From: Opisthorchis felineus
Taxonomy: Eukaryota > Platyhelminthes > Trematoda > Opisthorchiida > Opisthorchiidae
Length of the DNA: 64,000 bases
Assembly (NCBI GenBank): GCA_004794785.1
Contig: SJOL01004338.1
Span: 536,432-600,431 of the forward strand
Reading direction: 5' to 3'
Below the pieces are notes generated by a model. That model ran no database searches and was not told the DNA's origin. It saw only the letters and a program-made list of their open reading frames with translations. How positions within the stretch are numbered: position 1 is the stretch's first letter; each line of letters opens with the position of its first letter. The position numbers and the translations under genes are program-made. Shown here piece after piece: positions 27,186 through 37,800 of this stretch.

Positions 27186-29152
27186 AGAGAAGATTGGTAA
27201 ACGAACCAAAACAAATGTACGGAGGGAACCGATGAAATCGACTGTTTGATACATTTCCACGCTTTTCTCAGCCTGTTTTTTGTTACGTTCCGCAGCCGTT
27301 GTACAATCTTGCGTGTTAAAAAAGTAATCGAAGCAAAGAAACAGGAAAAACGGGATGAGACAACACATATAACAAAGAAAAGTTGGTGGCATTTTGATGC
27401 GGTGGAATAATAATGGCCTGAGTAGATCTGAGTAGATCTGTTCCCATCTTGGTGAAACGTTCTTCGTCACAGTCTGGGAGGAATCAGGCTTCTTGAACCT
27501 TAGTCCACACAGACATCTGGTAGGGACCATGAAGGATTCCGATTTTTCCGTGTAAAGCCTAATTTCATCGACGTTCTGTTTTTTGGTTTGAGCCTTGACA
27601 CCCGGTCTAGTTACCCAATTGCAAATTGAGTACACATATTGTTTGATCGAACCAAAACCAGTTTGTTTCTTCGTATGAATGTTTCAAAGAATTGGATTAC
27701 ATGCTGGAAACCTCCTTGTTATCATTTTCAGGGTGCTGTGGTTCTCTGACACCAGATTTTAAAAAAAAATTTCCAGTTCAGTTCAATGATTCCTAGGGTC
27801 ATAGTGACGTACAGTTATGCTCGTTGATCATACCATGATACCCTCCCGTGAGAAGTTGACCCTACTTTCAGGCGTTCTGCTTATTGGCGACCTTAAGAGA
27901 ATATGAGGACAAAGCATTTCACTATTTTATTATTTCTTAGGTTTCTTAAGACATTGAAGTGCTATGTCCTTGGACGGTTGACAAAACTCTTGATACTTTT
28001 TCCGAACAGCTCAAAGGATGATGATTACTGTTATTAATACAGCGTGCGAAAGTATGAGGACATGAGTCCTTAGAGAACTGTCTTCAAGTGTTTTTACGAA
28101 ACAGACTGATCTTAAAATCTTAAGTGTGCGTCGGTTGTCATCACAGTTCCACCAACGGATAGGGTGTAAATCAATAAGACTTCGATCCAGCACAAAATTA
28201 TCGGTACACGAAGTAGATAGATGTTCCATCAGTCCAAAGACGGCGAAAAGAACGTGAAGGATATAAAATGTTACTCCCAGAAGAAAACGTACTGTCCAAG
28301 AAGAGAGACGAAATGAACTGGTCCAAATCTTTTTCACTGCAAGAAGTGGGTTGTCTTTTCAAAAAGACAGCAACCTAATCACCCAAAATGAAGGACGTTT
28401 TGTGTATATTCCAACCCATAATTAAACTACACCTGTCCAGTTAGGGAGAAAATAATAGGAGCTCATCCCAAAAGTCTTTATTTTGATTCCAATAACATCT
28501 CTAATGCCGTTAACTCAAAGCCAAGGGGCACTTTAGAGCGACCCATTGACAACAAAAACCAGTCATCCCGTAGAACTGCACAGTAACTAGAAGTTCATCA
28601 AAGTTTGATCAAGGTTGTTTTGTTTGACCGGAAATTGCGCTTCACGTACATGGTGCAGGGTCGAAGACCTATTTAACCGTGTCATACGTTCCTTTATGCT
28701 CAAACAAACGAAGGCACTATATGAGCTTGCTGAGAGACGCACAGCTTTATTCGAAGTGAAAATGCGTACCATGTACAGCCCTACTGGAAGGGTATATCGG
28801 GTAGAAATTTGTGTCTTGTTGTAAAGGAGGTGAGCCTTGAACCACAGACAAGTCTTAGTGTTCTGGAATACTCTCCGACTACTCCTTGTGTCCAGCGATG
28901 GAACGAGCTGTTTAGAAATCATTGAAGGAAGGAAGCAGTTCACAAGAATGAAAAATGAAGAGAACGTCATTCTAAAACTCGTGTCAATAAAACAACAGCA
29001 TGTGCCAAAGTCATTCTCATGTTTCTTCTTAGGAGATTATGTCTTTTTATAGTGTTTACAAGCAAGTGTCCACAAGTTCATTAGCAAATCAGTTGGTGAT
29101 GAAGGCGTTTTGACTGCCTTTCTTCCTTGACCGATTAAGGTTTTGGCGAAAT
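27186..29152. other. gene-poor stretch, nothing recognised
   Basis: Minus-strand open frames of 163 (27635-27144, running into the SINE), 108 and 127 codons occur, but I recognise none. A small tandem GAGTAGATCT duplication lies near 27420. Confidence 0.4.
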
Positions 29153-29515
29153 CTACTCATTGGCAAACTAAGTTGCTACTGACTAGAGGCTCAAGTGAAT
29201 CTCAGCTGAATATCCTTTGCATGATGCCCTCCAACTAAATGCTCTGCACAAAGGCCAACTCATGTTTCCGGTTAGGACGATCTTCGAGATATCGTACATA
29301 GCAGATCGTCAGATTACAAACTCCTAAGCTGTTACTCTGAGTAGTTTATCGGCAACACGTGATACGATATGGAAAAGGGGCTTTCTTAAGTTTTATAAAT
29401 AGCTGAAACAAATTGTTAACGAAAACTCAGCGACTGTGCCTACCTGATGAACTCTGAGAAAGATGAAACCGGTCGTGGGCTGCCGAAGAGTCTTTGCAAC
29501 TTTACGAATGGTTCG
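29153..29515 (+). repeat. foldback-repeat copy, L(+) then M(+)
   Basis: Diverged L runs from about 29153 (CTCATTGGCAAAC) to the CTTCGAGATATCG at 29282-29294. About 110 unrelated bases follow, and then M begins near 29411 (TTGTTAACGAAAACTCAGCG) with its hammerhead at 29438-29480. It is older than the copy at 29.9-30.3 kb, which lies just downstream. Three family members sit together in about 1.2 kb here. Confidence 0.75.
29438..29480 (+). ncRNA. hammerhead ribozyme with intact core but decayed stem II
   Basis: Stem I GCCTAC (29438-29443) pairs fully with GTGGGC (29475-29480), counting one U-G pair. CTGATGA (29444-29450) and GAAA (29465-29468) are intact, and CCGGTC precedes the predicted cut after C29474. 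Stem II has eroded to ACTC against AGAT, leaving one Watson-Crick pair, one G-U pair and two C-A clashes. All changes from the consensus stem are C-to-T or G-to-A transitions. The core looks alive, but the weak stem II probably prevents good folding. Confidence 0.75.
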
Positions 29516-29760
29516 TCAAGAGGAATAACGAGCTTTATTTCCGATAAATAAAAGCGAACGAATTTGTAATGTCGGCTGAATTCTACCTAAGTTTCATATG
29601 AAAATGCTACAAAACGGGGATAAAGTCACGTGCTGCTTTCGACAGAGTGCAGTTGTGACAGTTTTCAAGGATGTGCGCTCTCCAAAGAGGCACGTCTCGC
29701 TTGGGTCCTACATTCGTGAAAGGTAGGTTATCTAGTTGTAGCCACAAAAATTCTAAAAGG

Positions 29761-29885
29761 CGTAATACTTTACTCATAGGATTGCTGAAGACTCTTCGAA
29801 CCCACGACCAGTTTCTCCCTGCTTGGGGCTCATCAGGAAGGCGCACTCCCCGATTTCCCGTCAAACTTATGTTCTGCTTGGACCC
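29761..29885 (-). repeat. foldback-repeat M module, minus orientation
   Basis: The edge CGTAATACTTTACTCATAGG leads into the ribozyme at 29801-29842. After it come CCCCGATTTCCCGTCAAAC and TTATGTTCTGCTTGGACCCA, the reverse complement of the usual M edge. It ends a few bases before the L module of the next copy, so two family members stand almost head to tail. Confidence 0.8.
29801..29842 (-). ncRNA. hammerhead ribozyme, minus strand
   Basis: On the minus strand CTGATGA lies at 29836-29830 and GAAA at 29815-29812, both intact. Stem II is GCCC (29829-29826) against GGGA (29819-29816), so the pair next to the core is G-A, while the three outer pairs are good. Stem III reads ACUGGU, with one G-U in place of a G-C. 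Stem I GCCTTC against GTGGGT has one U-U mismatch. The predicted cut lies after GTC, on the minus strand at 29806. Confidence 0.75.
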
Positions 29886-29907
29886 ACATTAGCCGGAATT
29901 TGCCAGA

Positions 29908-30346
29908 TACTCTCATTTGCATACGAATTTGATTTTGACGGGAGACTCAGCTGATACCAGCCGAACCTCTCGTTTATAGTCGTCTTTTTCAACTGAGTGT
30001 GCTGTACCAGGCAGCCTCATGTCTCATTTGGTACGATATTCGAAATTCGTGCAATTTGGATTCAAGTAGAACATAAAGTTGATGGAAACTCGGGGACTGC
30101 GCCTACCTGATGAGCCCCACGAAGGGCGAGACCGGTCGTGGGCTGTCGAAGAATTTTCAGCAACCTTGTGAGTAATGTATCACGTCTACATAATGTATCT
30201 CGACACCTCGAATATCGAACCAACTGAGGCATGAAGCGGCCTGGTGCAGCACATTCAGTTGCTTCAGAACATCATAAACGAAATATTCAGCTTGGTTCCA
30301 GGTGAGTCTCCCGTCAAAACCAAATTGGTATGCTAATGAGTGTATA
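29908..30346. repeat. foldback element with long terminal inverted repeats and central hammerhead
   Basis: This is the most complete copy. A left L module (29908-30045, from CTCTCATTTGCATACG to GTACGATATTCGAAATTCG) and a right L module in inverse orientation (about 30185-30346, ending GGTATGCTAATGAGTGTAT) form terminal inverted repeats of about 140-160 bp. Between them lies M(+) with the hammerhead at 30101-30143. In a single-stranded copy the two L modules would pair and present the ribozyme in the loop. No transposase is encoded. No clear target duplication beyond two or three bases could be set at its edges. It could be a foldback DNA element, or a rearranged non-autonomous Penelope-type or retrozyme copy. 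Confidence 0.8.
30101..30143 (+). ncRNA. hammerhead ribozyme, helices perfect, GAGA core variant
   Basis: Stem I GCCTAC (30101-30106) pairs with GTGGGC (30138-30143). CTGATGA (30107-30113) is intact. Stem II GCCC (30114-30117) pairs fully with GGGC (30124-30127) around CACGAA. GAAA is changed to GAGA (30128-30131). CCGGTC leads to the predicted cut after C30137. All three helices are intact; only the one core base differs. The same change is seen in the copy at 12.9 kb, pointing to shared descent rather than two separate mutations. Confidence 0.85.
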
Positions 30347-31852
30347 AGCCGAAGTTCTAAAAGGCCTTGCAAGTTCGCAATAAAGACTTGTAAAAGCAAC
30401 CTCATCCTCAGGTATGCGGAGAACCCCTGTGTATTTGAGTGCGTTAACTTAGTCGGTGACGGTACATCAGTGTTTAGGCACTTGCAGCAGAAACTTTAAC
30501 CTCAGAAATGAAGTGAACTGTTACATGAACTTAATTAATTTTAAATTCATTCATTTATTCAAACTTAACTGGTTTAATAGGTACCAGATGAGCAACAGAG
30601 CAAGCGATGTTTCAGTGGAACACATGGTCGGTAAGTACAGATTGGCCCTGTTCTGGTAAAAAGTCCATCAGGCAACTTGAAAGAACCTCCAGTCAAATCT
30701 CAAAACAGATTTCAATAGTATGTTAGACCCTGGTTCACAGAATCACAAAATGCCTCCTCGGTGGACTATTTCCGAATTGCTGGTTGCTCATGTGTAACTG
30801 TTCTTCCTCCATTAAGGTAGTGGAATTTTATTGTTCAACAACTCTTACGAGGATGGGATGGGACTTTCCATTTTGTTCCTTTAACTCCGATGTACTGGCG
30901 CAAAACGGCGTATCTGTCTCTAGTCACCGTCATCTGTGTCTGGCCGAACTTCAATAAGAAACACTTGGCGCTAAGCTGTCGTGGGTATATATACCTATGC
31001 AGCAGCGAACACTGACGATTATAGGTAAATCTGGAGGTACCTATCCTATCCTTAGACTGCGTTAATGCCAGGTGAAATGCTATAATGAATGGTGCCCTTT
31101 GCGTACCTTGGGATACATCTTCTGCTAAGTTAAATCAATTCTTATCAAAAGGAGCTTGCTACCAAAGCGGGCAAGTCTATCTATCAGCTGTGCTTATGAC
31201 ATAGACCTTTGAAATGATAGCCAACCAAATATAAGGGCCATTGGCATGAGGTAATTGAATTGTGATGTCTCACCTTGTAGCCAACTTCAGAAGGTTGGGA
31301 AACTTATACGTTTCTGGAAGGTTTGTTTCCTCGAAGGAAGAACTACCATGATGGGATATCACCACACGAGTGGTGAATAACTTGTTCAACAGTCAGAGGC
31401 TTGTCACAGTCAGCTTTCTTTCAAGGCACGATAAGACGGTAAATGCAGTCCAAGTTTCCAAGTTCTTTTGTGTCCTAAATTCTTCGCCATAAGCAATGCT
31501 ATAAACCGTAACCGCCTTCAATGGACCTGGATACCATGTGTTAAATATACTACTGACCTTGTATTTAATGCTTATTTACTCCGATGAATAGAAAGGCAGA
31601 GATTACGCTACAGTGAACGGTAAGCCAAGCGTAAAATGAGAAGCAACGCGGTACAGTTTGAATTCGGTCATCTGCAATGGGTTCCCCCGGTGAGTATTCC
31701 TCACGTCACATTGGCACACGCGGAGTTACGAGGTTTAGTGAATGGCTGTATGAAAAGGGCAAACAGATCGTCATCTAGACAGCCAAACCATACGTGGGTT
31801 ACCAAAGGCAAGGTGGATGAGGCTGTTGATAGAGTTAAATGTCATCTGCAGG
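30347..31852. other. gene-poor stretch, nothing recognised
   Basis: Open frames are below 80 codons and unfamiliar. No repeat copies were found apart from the element edges on either side. Confidence 0.4.
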
Positions 31853-32140
31853 AGGTTCAGTTGAATCACAGCTGAATTTTTCGCTTACCATATTCTTTAT
31901 CCGAATGTGATCCACAAAGGCTACTTCACGTTTCAGTTGGTAAAATATTTGAGATATCGCAGTATATTTTATCGACAGAACACACTGCTCACCTAGTTAC
32001 TGCAAACCCTTCGACAGCCCACGATCAGTTTCGATCCTCTTGGAACTTAACATGTAAGTTCCAGCTGCGTACAATCTTGTGTTCAAGCAGAACGGAAGTT
32101 TTCTATAGAGGAAAATGTTGGTAGCTCAGGTAGGGTAGAT

Positions 32141-32390
32141 GGTCGTTGACTTGTTCGCTGAGCTGGGCAATTTGATTGCAAACGTTTCATCACCAATCGA
32201 GGTGACATCATCAGTGCGTTATTGGGGAGCGTAGTGGTGCGTAGCGGTGGGTTGGTGGTTGTGGTGGCACAACCACCAACCCACCGCTACGCACCACTAC
32301 GCTCCCCAATAACGCACTGATGATGTCACCTCGATTGGTGATGAAACGTTTGCAATCAAATTGCCCAGCTCAGCGAACAAGCCAACGACC
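32141..32390. repeat. near-perfect 250-bp palindrome
   Basis: The arms 32141-32263 and 32268-32390 (123 bp each) are reverse complements with a single mismatch (A32149 facing C32382). They surround a four-base loop GTGG. I compared the arms along their full length. Read outward from the centre each arm contains GTGGTTGGTGGGTTGG-type G/T runs or their complement, then CACTGATGATGTCACCTCG, TTGGTGATGAAACGTTTGC and AAATTGCCCAGCTCAGCG. A structure this long should be unstable in bacterial clones, so an assembly or library artefact needs to be excluded. Confidence 0.95.
32311..32356 (+). ncRNA. possible second hammerhead type in palindrome arm
   Basis: CTGATGA (32317-32323) and GAAAC (32343-32347) have hammerhead spacing. 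Between them GTCACC and GGTGAT can pair around TCGATT, although an extra T next to the core must bulge out. ACGT after GAA would be a palindromic stem III and GTT the cleavage site. Stem I would have three pairs (GCA with TGC). The mirror copy lies on the minus strand of the left arm. The bulge and short stem I make the call weak. Confidence 0.4.
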
Positions 32391-32490
32391 AGAACGGAAG
32401 TTTCACGGAACCTAGTTATGTGAAGAGTTCTAAGAAGAGCGAAACAAGTTGTGGGTTGACAAAGATTTTTCAGTAACATTATGAGCAGTA

Positions 32491-33319
32491 TGTTCCGTTA
32501 AATATTGCTTGTTCCTAGAAAAAGCAGCCGATAAAGCTGTAAGACTGACGCCTCCTTAATTTTTCCGGTAAACGGGGAACCTGGTTGATTAGATTAAGTG
32601 GCAGGAACTAATTGTTTGGGCCCTCACGAGCGACCACTCCCGAAAAAACCAAAGCTGGTTAATCCCTTAACTCTGCTGGAAATGGGCGATTTGCAAAAGC
32701 CGACTTTTCTGGTTGGTATCTTTAACGGGTATATCTAAGATTCGCCTGCTAAACTTTGGCTTTATAATTCGTCAGTAAATGACAATGAAGAATCCTAGCT
32801 CAAATGGTTGGTGAACTCGCATTCGGTTATTTAGAAGCGTATCTCATGAAAGTCATAGGTGATTTTGTGATATGCCACTTCATAAAGTTCTTCCTTGATC
32901 TGAATTTTTGGCCGACGAAACTGAGATCACCGGATGCTGCACCGAATTGCAGGTTACGTTAGGCTGTGTTTCTCAAGCGACAGAGCGGTTGAGCAGGAAG
33001 AAGCGTTGAGAGACGGGAGAGTTTTATTTATCATTGTGAGAATTCGTTATTACTTCCTCTGCTCATTTCATCTATCCAAATGCTGAACCGAGTTGTCAAG
33101 CGCACCGGATGTAGAAGACTGTTATTTAATTATCCAGAAAAACACTGCCCGAAAAGCATCTTCACTTACTATAATGGACCTGTGGATGGTAGTTTTTTGT
33201 GTATGTTCTTGTGTAGCTAAACCAGGGTGATCTAAGCCGGTCCATAGCTAACTGCTTTGTGATGTTAACAGAATGACTAGCAATGAAATACACTAAGTTT
33301 TTAAATAAGTAAACCCTCA
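32491..33319. other. gene-poor stretch, nothing recognised
   Basis: No open frame longer than about 60 codons stands out, and no repeat partner was found within the window. Confidence 0.4.
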
Positions 33320-33517
33320 TTGAGTTCGAGATAGTCGGATGGTTAATGTGTGAACTTACTGACCGGAAGGCACGGTATATCGACTGATCTTGTCTAGGCT
33401 TGGGCAACCTGGCAGTGTCACAGCCCTCGAGCTTTCGTTGGGTGGCGTAGCAGTTAGACGCCGAAATCGAGCTACAATAAAGCGACTACTTATTAGTAAT
33501 ACTGTTGTTATTGATAT
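33320..33517 (+). repeat. tRNA-derived SINE-like element, copy 2
   Basis: A tRNA-like start (GAGTTCGAGATAGTCGGATGG, TTAATGTG) stands for the A box. The phrase ACTTACTGACCGG matches copy 1. The B box is lost. The body has TTGTCTAGGCTTGGGCAACC and TTGGGTGGCGTAGCAGTTAG, and ends with AATAAAGCGACTACTTATTA and a TTGTTATT-type tail. The order matches copies at 27.1 and 45.9 kb. Confidence 0.65.
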
Positions 33518-33960
33518 AAACCACCATAGTTAGTGTTGGTTTGCTGGACAGGCTTACCTGAGAATCTTGTTTGTCCGTGGTCGGCCTTGATAGTGCTTTT
33601 ATGAGTGCATTGCGTCAACAAAATTAGGACAGGTTTGCGTTGCGGTGATCTGTGATTTGTGTGATTTGCTCCGTCTGATAATAAACACCGTTCAGGAGCT
33701 TCTTCAATTGAAGAGTTGCTTTGTCGCAATGAATCCACTCACCATATACGTTACTACGATCACCATTTTCTTGTTCATTTTCTACCTCAGTGAGTTCAGT
33801 ATGTCCGCTTCATGGTGATTTCTAGGGGTAATTGGCGCGTACTGTGTATTCCAGACGTCCAACTTTCTAAATGGCCATGTCAAAATCAATAATACATATT
33901 TCACATACCCACATAAAATATTTAGACGGGGAAAACACATCATTCATAGAACAAATCTGA
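33518..33960. other. spacer, nothing recognised
   Basis: One minus-strand open frame of 76 codons is present (33738-33508) but is not recognised. Confidence 0.4.
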
Positions 33961-34806
33961 AACCAAACTGGTTATGGGGTAAAACAATCTTTCAAGAAGG
34001 TGACCATTATGTTGACGGGAGAGTTGGATCTCCTGGAGTCCCGGCCCATCGTCAATGCCATGGAAGACAAGCTGACAGGGAACGCTGGATTGTTCTTACT
34101 TGGAACAATGTTTTCCGCGTGGAACAAACAGCAGTTACACTTACCGCATCTAAAGGAACATCCAGTAATTACACGATCGCAAACATAAAGTTCCGAATGC
34201 GGAACAACTCCACATTTGAACTTGCAGCATGCGTCACGTCGAATGAATTTGCATAGTTCCACCTTTGAAGAAATGAAAGCACTTGCATTTAGTATTCATT
34301 GATGCCAGTATTGTTTGCGTTTAAAACATACTTTTGTTCCATCTGGCACTGGAACTGCGGCTTTTGGAGTTGGAGGAGCATTGAGCGATTTGTGAACACT
34401 GATGGATGCAGATGACAAAACACACTTATTTGCAAATTACGTTGGTGTTAACGAGAGACTCAAATGAATCTCTCATTTGTGATATCCTCAACTGGCTGTG
34501 TTACGCAAACGCCGCCTGATGGTTTAGTTTGCACGATATTGTAGATGTCGGAGTGCAGTTACTTGAGGGAACACACCGTTGGTGGGTTTTCTTGGAACTT
34601 TTCTGCCGGTGTCTCGCTCGGTAGGTGTCTCATCGAGTCGGATTAATGCTTGGATTTCCCTCAATTTTGTTTGGTACTCGGGCGCCAAACTGTACCCATA
34701 TGGTAGTAGACACTCATTTGACAAGATGAGCTTATTGGAAATTCGGATGCTAGGCCTACTAGGTGATCCTGGGGTATTATGAAATCAGTGGTGGATTGTC
34801 GAATGG
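33961..34806 (+). repeat. inverted-pair element, copy B
   Basis: This is the reverse-complement partner of 24285-25154. The order on the plus strand is the shared open-frame segment (33961 to about 34430), L module (about 34432-34560), ribozyme-like stretch (34600-34650), a second L start (CACTCATTTGACAAG, about 34710), and a degenerate plus-strand hammerhead at 34754-34796. That hammerhead has stem I GCCTAC against GTGGAT, TAGGTGA for CTGATGA, and GAAA intact at 34781-34784. The middle part (34580-34620) differs most between copies through small replacements. Confidence 0.85.
33972..34262 (-). other. 96-codon open frame, twin of the one at 24.9 kb
   Basis: It begins MELCKFIRRDACCKFKCG and differs from the frame at 24854-25144 at two positions (Phe to Ser and Thr to Ile), each caused by a single base change. 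Both changes being amino-acid-changing argues against purifying selection, although two changes are too few to decide. No domain is recognised. Confidence 0.3.
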
Positions 34807-37800
34807 CTTACAGCGACCTTATGATCAGTATTTTTTCTAGTGAAAAGTACCATTGCTAACGTTCTACATATTAGGGCGTGGATCTTGCTGTTTCAGATTA
34901 ACCCGTTTAAACCATCTTGTTTGGTGTGGGGGTGGTATTTTCGGATACAGTGACGGGATGTTTGACAGGGTGGCTTCTATTCGGGAGGATCACACCTAGC
35001 GGGTTAGAATAACGACAAGAGTAAACTACTCTCATAAAGGGAGTTTTTGTAACCCAGAATTCTCACCCTTCTGGAGAATCTCTCAAAGACTACGAGCTGT
35101 CGGCCTAAACAGAAATCCTGATGAAAAGAGGTATCATAACCCCACTGAGAGATGACCTCTCTTCAAGAGAGATTTCCTACCAAAATGCAAACGAAAGAAG
35201 AGCCTCTGTGGTCTCTGTATGGGAATAGCTTCTTTCTTGGAGGATCAGTCTATTTGGTTTCAAAATGTTGAACAATTTAACTTACCTTTTATCTGCATGG
35301 TCAGTGGGAAAGGTAGTTTTTACTCCACATTTATTTTGGCCACATGTTGGTTTGTTGAGTGAAAAATGGGTGAATATTTAACCAGTTATCAAAGGATCTC
35401 CTGAAGACTGACCCTGTAACAGCTACAAGAATGCTTTTAAACTCAAGTTTCATAGTGTGTAAGGAAAAGTACTTTCATTTACAACACGCGATCTCTTGGA
35501 ACGTCTTACAATGAACACTGCTCACACGGAACGTTACTCAGACAAGTACAGCATATGTGAAGGGCAAAGGTTATACCACATCTTAAACCCTTCATTAATT
35601 TGGGTCTACGTTTCGGTGTGTAGTAAAATTTAAAACGTTGTCAGTCATTACGCAGTCGTCGCCTGCAATGCTCTCTATATCCACATGTGGTTTTCTACTA
35701 CGTCCGCGTGTCGTTACGTTTTAACCTTTGAATAAGATCAGAAGATCCATAATTTTGGGAAGACTTGCGACCGAAATACAGTTTCAGTGAAGATTCCACA
35801 AAGTGAGCAAATTCGGTCTGTGATGAAAAACCAAAAAAAGCCTTGTACATCTGTCTCATCCCTGCAGAGACGAGAGAGCAACATCTCGAGAGTCTGTAGA
35901 AGAAAAGGAGCTACGACCTTTCTTTAAATAATTAAGCAGTATACCTACACAAAAAGTGGAGTTAAGTATATGGCATCTTTGAAAACTACCGCAATATTGA
36001 ACCCGAAACGTTTTTGCTAATTTGCTAATTTGCACAACAATCCTCTCAGAAATGTCAAAGTAATAGAGGACCATTCATAGTGTTGCGTTTATCTCAGCTC
36101 GGTTGAGGAAATAGTGGGCTATGTAAATTCTGACTAGATTTTTCAATTTACTCACTCCATTACAAGTTGCCAAATAGTTTACTGCTCACCAAATGACAAC
36201 AATAGTTCCTTCACAAACGGGTTCGAAAGCATTCGTCAGTGTGGCTTAATTTGGACCTCGTAAGGTACACAATAAACGGGACTGTAATTCAGAGAAACTC
36301 TCGTCTTTTCGGTTGTGAAGTCTATGAGCAGCCAAACAGTAAAGAATGCTTTTTAATGAGGAGTCGTTAAATACAGATAATCATGTGCTATAAAAGGAAC
36401 TTCCCTATAACACACACCCTCATTTTGGGTAGACTTTGCATTTCAAAATACATTTTCTTGAAGCCAATGCAAAGCATTGGGAAGCAGTACACTAGGTTTG
36501 GAGATGCTGACTGTAGTCCAATTCATTTCATATCCATTTCGGATGAGGATGAAATTTCCAGTGGCGTTGTCCCGTTCCTCTATAGCAAAGCACAGTGCAA
36601 GCACTTCAATAAGTGTCCCTACGTGTTACTTTGGAGAGTATTGTAAAACAAGGGAATCTCCTGGGAAGCAAGTCGGATTACCGGGTATCTCAGCTTGTGG
36701 TCATTCATTCTCTTTGTCATTCTTACTGAAACTTCTGTCCGTGAGGTGTAATTTGGCAACGGTTACTTATTAAAATGAAATAATCGAATCTTTCGTTGTT
36801 GATTAATCAAAGGTATGGCTATAATAATTTGTAGATAAGCGTGGCACACCATACAAGCCAAGGTGTTAGACCAAAAATCTAACAGAGCCTATTGCAAGAA
36901 ATTGTTCATGCAGTTCTCTCTAGACTAGGACAGATGAGGTCAGTGTTGACCTTCATGAGACCTCAGGTAGGGGATCCCCGTCGTAAAATGTTTCTGTTCT
37001 GCATTCTACCGATAATAAGCTGAGAAGGTTTCAGCTTCCATTGTTGGAAAATTCTCTTCCTAGACATGTTTGCTGTCAGAATGAACGCAACTTATATTTG
37101 CTGAAGTTTGTTCTTCAGCAATAAAGCCCCCTGTGTCGTTTTCTTTCAGATGGTTTTCCACCAATTCAGACGTTAGCATTAAATGAGACCTATATGTTTT
37201 ATTGTCTACATAATGTTACAGGACACTCAACTCATTTATTATTGCCACTCAGTAAATTGGCCGTAAAAACGTTCACTTCGTCCATGGCAAATTCAATTTA
37301 CCTAGTAGTATAGATATGATCACCCCTGCCCCCAGAAGATGGATTGTTATAGACCTCCAGCTGTCTGTTTGAGAAAATTTAAAGCATTGAAAACGGTTAG
37401 GTCTGACTGATTTTCTAGCAGACTGACAGTGCGTGCCTGTGTCTAATCGCATAGTTCAACCATTCTTTGGTTGTGTACGACCGTGGGCGGTGACCATGTT
37501 GGAAGGAGAGTGGCTAGTAAATACAGACAGGGGTAACGATAGCATATCATTACTAATTGACTGACATGTACGTTTTGCTAGCTTGATTTCGCTTGACCGT
37601 TGATGGAGCCCAGGTGTGTTCGAGCTTGGACAAACAAATGGTAGCGGAGGAAGGCAGGTAGTAAATGATGCTGATCCACGTCTAAGGTCATTGGAAAAAC
37701 TAGGCCAACCTCACCTCCACCCCCTAGTTCCCAGCTGTGCGTGGACTGATATAAGTGACATGAAACAAAGCTTCCTAAGGGATTTCTAGCCTGGGCGTGT

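Larger units (their letters stand above)
32088..32403. mobile_element. insertion bounded by a 14-bp target-site duplication
   Basis: CAGAACGGAAGTTT occurs exactly at 32088-32101 and again at 32390-32403. Between the copies lie 39 bases of single sequence (32102-32140) and then a 250-bp palindrome. The 14-bp duplication suggests insertion at a staggered cut. Palindromic or inverted-tandem copies with variable duplications are known for Penelope-like elements, which makes that group the best guess, and the arm carries a hammerhead-like string. No coding sequence is present. Confidence 0.75.
31853..32490 (+). repeat. old foldback-repeat copy interrupted by a palindromic insertion
   Basis: L is recognisable at 31853-31972 (AATCACAGCTGAATTTTTCG, TTCACGTTTCAGTTGG, TTGAGATATCGC). 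A degenerate minus-strand hammerhead follows at 32013-32056: CAGCCCACGATCAGTTTCG is kept, but CTGATGA has become ATGTTAA. A plus-strand hammerhead remnant lies at 32411-32456, with GAGCGAAAC and GTTGTGGGTTG kept. It is followed by TTTTTCAGTAACATTATGAG, the usual M edge. The 288-bp insertion at 32102-32389 separates the two remnants. The host copy is therefore older than the insertion. Confidence 0.75.

Noticed and set aside
35040..35190. Short inverted repeats with GAGAGA/TCTCTC as a structured RNA
   Set aside because: The pairings are short, overlapping and AG-rich, with no consistent fold and no partner elsewhere in the window.
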